DNA of 5,885 nucleotides from CAYMLL01 sp964390645 (lineage in GTDB: Bacteria; Planctomycetota; UBA8108): positions 1 through 5,885 of the forward strand of contig CAYMLL010000400.1 of NCBI GenBank assembly GCA_964390645.1. The letters are read 5' to 3'. The translations under genes were made by a program, and so were the position numbers. Each line of letters opens with the position of its first letter. Positions within the stretch are counted from its first letter, which is position 1. A model generated the notes under the pieces. It searched no databases and had not been told where the DNA came from. It saw nothing but the letters and a program-made list of their open reading frames with translations. Positions 1 through 3,948 of this stretch are shown piece by piece.

Positions 1-522
1 GCGGAACGTCTGCGTCACGGTCACCGACGAGATGTAGCCGCAGACCTCTGCCTCGACGTCGGTGTGCGCCAGTGGCACCGGGACCTTCCTGCCGTCGATC
101 GAGGTGACCAGGGCACCGCTGCCGGGAAGGTCGTCCTGACGCGGTGGCGTCGCGTCGGTGCCCCCGGGAAGGCGCTCGATGATCCAGAGCTCGCCCTCGG
201 ACGGCAGCTTCCCGAAGCGCTCCGCAGGACTCCCCGGGGCGCGCTTCGAGCTCTTAGAGTCCTTTGACTCGAAGAGCTCGGCGGAGGGCTCGTCGACCGT
301 CTCGGCGGCCCACTCTCCATCGACGTCGAGACCCGCGTCGACGTTCCTTCTCGCCTGCTCGCTGAGGACACCGAGGTCCCCGAAGCTCTGCGTCCGCGCC
401 TCGCGACCGGACGCGTCCAGCCCCGCGCTCGCCGTCTCCTGCGGAGCCTGCGTCGAGCAGCCCTGAAGCACCAGCACGGCCGGAAGGACGCTCGCCAGGA
501 GGCCCGTTGTCGATCGACTCAT
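1..522 (-). CDS. VIT-domain lipoprotein, N-terminal part (C-terminus beyond window)
   Basis: The frame is open for 174 codons from the ATG at 522 to the left edge, so only the N-terminus is present. Residues 1-22 form a lipoprotein signal peptide: SRS, a hydrophobic stretch and the lipobox LQGC with Cys22. Residues 23 to about 135 are a hydrophilic, low-complexity linker rich in Glu, Asp, Ser and Lys. From about residue 136 the sequence GALVTSIDGRKVPVPL, then HTDVEAEV and VTVTQTF, matches the opening strands of a VIT (vault/inter-alpha-trypsin inhibitor) domain. In bacteria VIT is commonly followed by a von Willebrand A domain, but that part lies outside the window. The start is supported by AAAGGAG eight bases upstream. 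Its ATG overlaps the TGA of the preceding gene (ATGA), implying translational coupling. Likely location is a lipid-anchored envelope or surface protein; a role in adhesion or protein interaction is inference. Confidence is high for the lipoprotein and good for VIT. Confidence 0.85.
   Translation of the reverse strand, partial: MSRSTTGLLASVLPAVLVLQGCSTQAPQETASAGLDASGREARTQSFGDLGVLSEQARRNVDAGLDVDGEWAAETVDEPSAELFESKDSKSSKRAPGSPAERFGKLPSEGELWIIERLPGGTDATPPRQDDLPGSGALVTSIDGRKVPVPLAHTDVEAEVCGYISSVTVTQTFR
247..280 (-). repeat. Near-perfect 15-bp inverted repeat (hairpin) inside the VIT lipoprotein gene
   Basis: Arms 247-261 and 266-280 are reverse complements at 14 of 15 positions, with a 4-base loop (262-265). 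In the mRNA this gives a long stem closed by an AAAG tetraloop with one internal C-A mismatch. It codes for about residues 81-92, the Ser/Lys/Glu-rich linker between the lipid anchor and the VIT domain. It is not followed by a T-run, so it is not an intrinsic terminator. Confidence 0.7.
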
Positions 523-1040
523 CGTCCGTTCTCCTTTGCCGGCCGGACGCTCGCCCGGGCCGTCACCCTGTCGCCGTTGGCGCCGCCCGCCACCACGAGC
601 CGTGCGGTGTAGCGAACGACCCCGTCGCCCTCGACCATGAAGTGAACCCTCGCGACTCGCGTACGCGCTGTCGGCAGGTCGTCGCGGGTATGGAACGCCG
701 CGATTATCAAGCGCCCCGACCGCTGAAGCGCCCTCGTGTCGTGGTACGGCGGCTCGCGAAAGGCCGCGTGCTCACCACCCTCGACGCCGACGACCGTCAC
801 CTTCGGCCCGTCGCCGGAGACCTCGAGCTGCCACGCCGCGAGCGGCGCCTCGCCGCTGTCCACGAAGACATCGATGGCCTCGAAGCGCGGCGCGGCCCCG
901 TCCTGCCCGACCTGTCGCTGCCCGTCCTGCGCCGGCGCGGCTCCTGCGCCGCCAGGACCGAAGCCGCGCACGATCGCCAGCGCCAGCAGCGCCGCAAGAG
1001 GCCATCGACCTGTCGACGGACGGAACGTGGAGCCGATCAT
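519..1040 (-). CDS. Secreted cohesin-like domain protein
   Basis: This 173-residue protein has an N-terminal signal peptide: positives at R7 and R12, hydrophobic core about 13-27, likely cleavage near the Ala-rich residues 32-37. The mature part starts with a short Gln/Gly/Asp linker and then a single all-beta domain of about 115 residues. It carries FEAIDVFVDSG, PLAAWQLEV, VTVVGVEGG, RLIIAAFHT and RVARVHFMVEG. This order resembles cohesin-type beta-sandwich domains, where strands before GVEGG are followed by a strand like LIIAAF and a closing strand ending in VEG. The family is inferred from motif layout only. No other domain, membrane segment or cysteine is present after the signal. The ATG at 1040 overlaps the dockerin gene's stop and has GGGAGG eight bases upstream. 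The neighbouring dockerin gene makes a cohesin-dockerin partnership plausible. Alternatively it is a generic secreted beta-sandwich protein. Confidence 0.75.
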   Translation of the reverse strand: MIGSTFRPSTGRWPLAALLALAIVRGFGPGGAGAAPAQDGQRQVGQDGAAPRFEAIDVFVDSGEAPLAAWQLEVSGDGPKVTVVGVEGGEHAAFREPPYHDTRALQRSGRLIIAAFHTRDDLPTARTRVARVHFMVEGDGVVRYTARLVVAGGANGDRVTARASVRPAKENGR

Positions 1041-1522
1041 CGATCCGCCCTCCCGGACAGGTCGACTCGCACGACGGCAGCGGCGAGCGCGTCGACGTCC
1101 CGACGATCGATGACGCCGTCCGCGTTGAAGTCCAGACGCGCTTCCCGTATCGCCCGCTCCTCGTCAAGCCACCGAGCCACCGCGAAGGCGTCGAGGATGT
1201 CCACCGAGCCGCTGCCGTCGACGTCGGACGGGTCAGCGATCACCGCCACGGGATCCGGCTGCGGCCAGCCGATCCACACGGCGACGCCGAGGACGGCCAC
1301 GGCGGCCGCTGCCGCCCGGCGGCTACCCCGACGACTCCCGCCGGCGCCCGGCAGGTGGACGACCGGGGGCGAGAGACGTTCCCGCGCCTCCTCCAGAATC
1401 GCCGCGTCCACCGCCGGCGGCACCTCGAGATCGACGTCCTCGAGCCCGCGCAGATCCTCGATGAGGCGCGACGGCGCGTCGAGGTCGAAGGGCTCTCTGT
1501 CAGGGTGTGTCGGCTCGATCAT
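1037..1522 (-). CDS. Single-pass membrane protein with external type I dockerin domain
   Basis: This 161-residue protein has three parts. Residues 1-69 are charged and probably cytoplasmic, including an acidic helix-prone stretch (RLIEDLRGL, then VDAAILEEARERL). Residues about 70-86 (AAAAAVAVLGVAVWIGW) form one transmembrane helix preceded by RRGSRR, which favours an inside N-terminus. Residues 97-155 form a dockerin type I domain with two calcium loops. Loop 1 has D100, D102, S104 and D111; loop 2 has D131, N133, D135 and D142. Each loop is followed by a helix, as in the family. The ATG at 1522 is chosen because GGGAG lies six bases upstream; starts at 1582 or 1630 would run back into the sigma gene with no good ribosome site. 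It lies 43 bases after the sigma gene and overlaps the next gene by ATGA. It occupies the usual anti-sigma slot but shows no zinc-finger motif, so an anti-sigma role is only a hypothesis. Confidence 0.85.
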   Translation of the reverse strand: MIEPTHPDREPFDLDAPSRLIEDLRGLEDVDLEVPPAVDAAILEEARERLSPPVVHLPGAGGSRRGSRRAAAAAVAVLGVAVWIGWPQPDPVAVIADPSDVDGSGSVDILDAFAVARWLDEERAIREARLDFNADGVIDRRDVDALAAAVVRVDLSGRADR

Positions 1523-1565
1523 CGTCGTCTCCCGGACCTTGAAGTGGCCACGGTCGGGCGCGGGT

Positions 1566-2144
1566 TCATTCTTTCTCGTCATCCTGCAGATCGAAGTAGC
1601 GGCGCGTCCGCGGATCGGCGCGCAGAACACGCAAGGCGTGGTGGATTCTGGACTTCACGGTACCCACCGGAATCGCCAGCCGGACCGCGATCTCCTCGAG
1701 GCGAAGATCGTCGACGAAGCGCAACAGCAGGGCCTCGCGGTGGCGGTCCGACAGCGTCGCGAGGGCCGGCGCGAGCTCCCCACGCTGCCGCGAGTGCGGG
1801 CCTGACGCCGGCCCCAGGGCCGCCTCGAGCACGTCGTCGCCGACCAGCAGCGGCCGCTTCTTCTCACGCAGGCCGATCGACAGGTTGCGGACCGCCGGGT
1901 AGAGAAAGGTCGTCAGCTTCGCGGTGAGACGAAAGCCGGGAAACTTGCCGAGAAAGTAGCGGAAGGTCTCCTGGAGGACGTCGAGCGCGTCGTCCCGATC
2001 ACCCGTGAAGCGGTACGCGAGCCGCACCACCCAGTCACGGTGGCGCACATAGAGCTCCCCGAAGGCGTCGCTGTCTCCGCCGTTCATGGCGGCGATCAGG
2101 TCCTCGTCGCTGCGGCTGTCGGGGGCAGGCTCGCGGCGGCTCAA
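1566..2144 (-). CDS. ECF-family RNA polymerase sigma factor (sigma-70 family)
   Basis: This 192-residue protein has the standard two-domain ECF architecture and length. Region 2 spans about residues 13-92: DEDLIAAMNGGDSDAFGELY, then the region 2.2 motif DDALDVLQETF (51-61) and the -10 recognition segment near TFLYPAVRNLSIGL (79-92). A short linker leads to region 4 (about 124-177) with LSDRHREALLLRF and the helix-turn-helix EEIAVRLAIPVGTVKSRIHHAL (150-171) that reads the -35 element. It should direct core polymerase to a dedicated promoter set, probably including its own operon. The start is TTG at 2144, supported by GGAGG at 2154-2150 with about five bases of spacing and by the lack of a better in-frame start. 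It is first in the four-gene minus-strand module. No conserved C-terminal extension is visible. The signal it responds to cannot be read from the sequence. Confidence 0.95.
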   Translation of the reverse strand: MSRREPAPDSRSDEDLIAAMNGGDSDAFGELYVRHRDWVVRLAYRFTGDRDDALDVLQETFRYFLGKFPGFRLTAKLTTFLYPAVRNLSIGLREKKRPLLVGDDVLEAALGPASGPHSRQRGELAPALATLSDRHREALLLRFVDDLRLEEIAVRLAIPVGTVKSRIHHALRVLRADPRTRRYFDLQDDEKE

Positions 2145-2149
2145 CGGTA

Positions 2150-2182
2150 CCTCCGGGAGGACCTCCCGGGAAAACTCCCCGG
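2150..2182 (-). promoter_or_regulatory. Sigma-gene leader: Shine-Dalgarno site and two competing hairpins
   Basis: The Shine-Dalgarno GGAGG reads 2154 to 2150 and supports the TTG start at 2144. Immediately upstream, 2153-2169 is a perfect 17-base interrupted palindrome with 8-base arms around one base; as RNA it forms a 7-bp stem with a 3-base loop. Just before it, 2166-2182 can form another 7-bp hairpin including one G-T pair. The two share 2166-2169 and so exclude each other. The proximal stem covers the first bases of the Shine-Dalgarno site. This could be a DNA operator or an RNA element that changes access to the ribosome site. Either function is inference. Confidence 0.45.
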
Positions 2183-2195
2183 CCGGATCGGCAAG

Positions 2196-2229
2196 AAAAC
2201 AGGGACCCGCGGCAGGCCGCGAGTCCCTG
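2196..2229 (-). terminator. Intrinsic terminator of the tRNA-Glu transcript
   Basis: Positions 2229-2200 on the minus strand form a 14-bp GC-rich stem (13 Watson-Crick pairs and one G-T) with a minimal loop, directly followed by TTTT (2199-2196). The stem begins nine bases after the encoded CCA of the tRNA. It should end the tRNA transcript and separate it from the sigma-factor operon that starts about 50 bases downstream. Confidence 0.85.
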
Positions 2230-2237
2230 AAGCATAC

Positions 2238-2315
2238 TGGTGACCCCGGGGGGATTTGAACCCCCGTTACAAGGATGAGAACCTTGTGTCCTGGGCCTGG
2301 CTAGACGACGGGGCC
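2238..2315 (-). tRNA. tRNA-Glu, anticodon CUC, with encoded CCA
   Basis: The gene reads from 2315 (G1) to the discriminator A at 2241, followed by CCA at 2240-2238. The acceptor stem GGCCCCG pairs with CGGGGTC with one G-T. The D arm GTCT...AGGAC resembles bacterial tRNA-Glu. The anticodon stem is CAAGG/CCTTG around loop TTCTCAT, giving anticodon CTC (2279-2277), which reads GAG glutamate codons. The T arm is GGGGG-TTCAAAT-CCCCC, with TTCAAAT rather than the more usual TTCGAAT. Length is 75 bases plus CCA. It has its own promoter upstream and terminator downstream. Confidence 0.97.
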
Positions 2316-2356
2316 ACGCCATTCAGAATCGGTCTCCCCCCTTCGGAGGAGCCATG

Positions 2357-2384
2357 ATTTTAGGATCGGCCGGCAGGCCGTCAA
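2357..2384 (-). promoter_or_regulatory. Sigma70-type promoter for tRNA-Glu, overlapping the lipA stop
   Basis: The -35 box TTGACG (2384-2379) and -10 box TAAAAT (2362-2357) are separated by 16 bases. Each box matches the sigma70 consensus at five of six positions. Transcription would start near 2350, giving a leader of about 35 bases before the tRNA. The TGA within the -35 box is the stop codon of lipA. Confidence 0.7.
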
Positions 2385-3400
2385 GGGTCTCGTCGGATTT
2401 GCGAGAGACCACCGCGCGAGTCGTGGTCGACACCCTCGACCACCTCCCAGGCGTGGTAGGAGCTGCGCACCAGCGGGCCGGAGACCACCTGGCGGAAGCC
2501 CATCCCCCCGGCGGTCCGGCGGAGCTCCTCGAACTCCTGGGGCGGCACGTAGCGGAAGACCTCGAGCTGCCGCCCGGTGGGCTGCAGGTACTGGCCGAGG
2601 GTGAGAATATCCACACCGTGCGCGCGCAGATCCGCGAAGACCCGAAGCAGCTCGTCGCGTGTCTCGCCGAGCCCGAGCATCAGGCTCGACTTCGTCAGCA
2701 GAGGTTCGCGCCCCTCGCGTGGACCGCCGGGACTCTCGGAAGCTCGCGCGATCCTCTTCGCGGTCGAGAGCACCCGGAGTGACCGTGCGTACTGCGCACC
2801 GGGCCGAACCCGGTCGTAGAGCCGTGGCACGGTCTCGACGTTGTGCCCGAAGACGAAGAGCGGCGTGTTGACGACACGCCCGACGCAGTCCCTCGAGCCC
2901 TGGAAATCCGGCACCAGAGCCTCGACGCGACAGCTCGGTATACGCGCGTCGATCGCCTCGATCGTGCGGGCGTACGCATCGGATCCCTGGTCCGCGAGGT
3001 CATCGCGATTCACGGAGGTCAGCACGGCGTAATCGAGCCCGAGGTCCTCGACAACCTCGGCGACCTTCTCTGGCTCGTTGACGTCGAGCGGCTCCGGTCG
3101 CCCCGTCACCACCGAGCAGAAGTTACAGCCACGCGTGCAGGTGTCTCCCAGCAGCATGAAGGTCGCCGTGCCGTGAGCCCAGCACTCGCCGATGTTCGGA
3201 CACTCGGCCTCCTCGCAGACCGTGTGCAGCCCGTGCTCGCGCAGCCGGCCCTGCAGGAAGCGGTAGCGCTCGTTGTCCGAGAAGCGCGCCTTGATCCAGC
3301 TCGGGAAGCTCCGCGGCCTCTTCGCTGTCCGGGACAGCACCGGCAGAGCGCGAAAGCCGCCCGTGGAGGACGAGCCGGAAGTTTGCGGAGAAGGACTCAT
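2381..3400 (-). CDS. lipA: Lipoyl synthase
   Basis: This 339-residue radical SAM enzyme inserts two sulfurs into protein-bound octanoyl groups to make the lipoyl cofactor of 2-oxoacid dehydrogenases and the glycine cleavage system. All hallmarks are present. The auxiliary iron-sulfur cluster cysteines are C62, C67 and C73 in CEEAECPNIGEC. The radical SAM motif is CTRGCNFC with C88, C92 and C95. Also seen are VLTSVNRDDL (126-135), GHNVETVPRLY, LMLGLGET, DILTLGQYLQPT and the C-terminal RSSYHA (312-317), whose serine ligates the auxiliary cluster in the family. The N-terminal 30 residues are Ser/Pro-rich and poorly conserved. A segment of about 15 residues (219-233, Gly/Pro/Arg/Glu-rich) looks like an insertion compared with typical LipA. 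The ATG at 3400 is preferred over a TTG at 3475 because a -10 box lies between them; its ribosome site is weak (GGAA). No lipB or dehydrogenase gene is seen nearby. Confidence 0.97.
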   Translation of the reverse strand: MSPSPQTSGSSSTGGFRALPVLSRTAKRPRSFPSWIKARFSDNERYRFLQGRLREHGLHTVCEEAECPNIGECWAHGTATFMLLGDTCTRGCNFCSVVTGRPEPLDVNEPEKVAEVVEDLGLDYAVLTSVNRDDLADQGSDAYARTIEAIDARIPSCRVEALVPDFQGSRDCVGRVVNTPLFVFGHNVETVPRLYDRVRPGAQYARSLRVLSTAKRIARASESPGGPREGREPLLTKSSLMLGLGETRDELLRVFADLRAHGVDILTLGQYLQPTGRQLEVFRYVPPQEFEELRRTAGGMGFRQVVSGPLVRSSYHAWEVVEGVDHDSRGGLSQIRRDP

Positions 3401-3436
3401 CGAATTTCCGGAATGCCGCAGAAAGCGAAGCGCCTC

Positions 3437-3465
3437 ATTGTATCCGGGGGCGACGGTGAGATCGA
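3437..3465 (-). promoter_or_regulatory. Candidate lipA promoter
   Basis: A -10 box TACAAT (3442-3437) matches the consensus at five of six positions. At 17 bases upstream the -35 position reads TCGATC (3465-3460), matching only three of six. Transcription from near 3430 would give a 30-base leader to the ATG at 3400. The call rests mainly on the -10 box. Confidence 0.4.
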
Positions 3466-3510
3466 CTCCCTGCAAGTCGCAGCTCCACCTGAAGACCCTG
3501 AGTCAGACCT

Positions 3511-3552
3511 CGAGTACCCTCCCGACGCTCGCGAGTACCCTCCCGACGCTCG
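3511..3552. repeat. Perfect 2 x 21 bp tandem direct repeat
   Basis: Positions 3511-3531 and 3532-3552 are identical 21-base units, each beginning CGAGTACCC and ending GACGCTCG. The CGAG/CTCG ends are short inverted repeats within each unit. It lies about 45-90 bases upstream of the candidate lipA -35 position. It may be a recent slippage duplication or a pair of protein-binding sites one to two helical turns apart. Confidence 0.85.
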
Positions 3553-3756
3553 GGGTCACGCGAGTCTTCCGGTACTCCCCCGCCGTCCGCTTGAAGGTTT
3601 CACCCTGCGGCGGGCAGCCCTGCGACCGGACGACCACCGTATCGGCGATCCCGTCGCGAGCGTTCGTCGCCATGAGACTCCCGCCGCGGGCCCGATCGGT
3701 CGTTTCTGGACTTCCTGACGTCAAGCCGCTGATCGCTGTGCATCTCATTCCGGCAT

Positions 3757-3818
3757 GGTTTTTTTTGTTTATTTATTACTATTACTCACCATTATTTGCC
3801 ATTCAAATCTATGCCGTT
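3757..3818. promoter_or_regulatory. AT-rich island, probable upstream promoter region
   Basis: About 60 bases here are strongly AT-rich in an otherwise GC-rich window, with eight T's in a row (3759-3766) followed by TTTATTTATTACTATTACTC. It lies 130-190 bases upstream of the plus-strand gene. The best plus-strand pairing, TTGTTT (3765-3770) and CATTAT (3790-3795), has a 19-base spacer and is weak. No single promoter can be assigned with confidence. An UP element, a curved-DNA site or a silencing-protein site would also fit. Confidence 0.4.
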
Positions 3819-3932
3819 ACAGGGAGGATCCGAGACCGACGCGGGGGCTCGCAAGGGGCCGCCCGTGACGGGTCTCCAGCCGAGTGCGAACCCCAGCCGG
3901 GCCGCCGGTTTCTTGGGTTCGATCTGCGTGCC

Positions 3933-3940
3933 AAGGAGGG
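3933..3940 (+). promoter_or_regulatory. Strong ribosome binding site fixing the start at 3949
   Basis: AAGGAGGG ends eight bases before the ATG at 3949 and is almost fully complementary to the 16S rRNA tail. It supports this start over the downstream in-frame ATG at 3970. Confidence 0.85.
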
Positions 3941-3948
3941 ACTCCGGG

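Larger units (their letters stand above)
3401..3948. other. Divergent intergenic region between lipA and the TSP3/FGE gene
   Basis: This 548-base stretch separates two divergent genes. It contains the candidate lipA promoter, a 2 x 21 bp perfect tandem repeat, an AT-rich island and a GC-rich leader (about 3820-3948) for the plus-strand gene. The leader has an inverted repeat GAGACC/GGTCTC (3832-3837 and 3871-3876) that could close a loose stem. A minus-strand frame of 56 codons (3673 to 3503) has a weak GGGAG upstream, but no recognisable protein and no further support. I see no RNA gene here. Confidence 0.6.

Noticed and set aside
1523..1630. Upstream starts for the dockerin protein (GTG at 1630, ATG at 1582)
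   Set aside because: They overlap the end of the sigma gene and lack a spaced ribosome site; the ATG at 1522 has GGGAG at good distance.
507..1805. 432-codon plus-strand frame
   Set aside because: It is Arg/Ser/Ala/Pro-rich with no domain and lies antisense to three well-supported minus-strand genes; long spurious frames are common at this GC content.
3401..3475. N-terminal extension of LipA from a TTG at 3475
   Set aside because: The candidate -10 box lies inside this extension and the extra residues are not typical of LipA; the ATG at 3400 is preferred.
3503..3673. 56-codon minus-strand frame upstream of lipA
   Set aside because: It has a weak GGGAG upstream, but no recognisable motif, and its end is made of the 21-bp tandem repeat. 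It could be a small or decayed gene; the evidence is insufficient to call it.
2843..3718. Plus-strand frame of 291 codons
   Set aside because: Antisense to lipA, which carries every catalytic motif of its family.
3716..3723. TGACGTCA palindrome
   Set aside because: An 8-base palindrome alone is expected by chance; there is no second copy and no promoter in register.
3759..3770. T-tract as a plus-strand intrinsic terminator
   Set aside because: No GC-rich hairpin precedes it and no plus-strand gene ends there.
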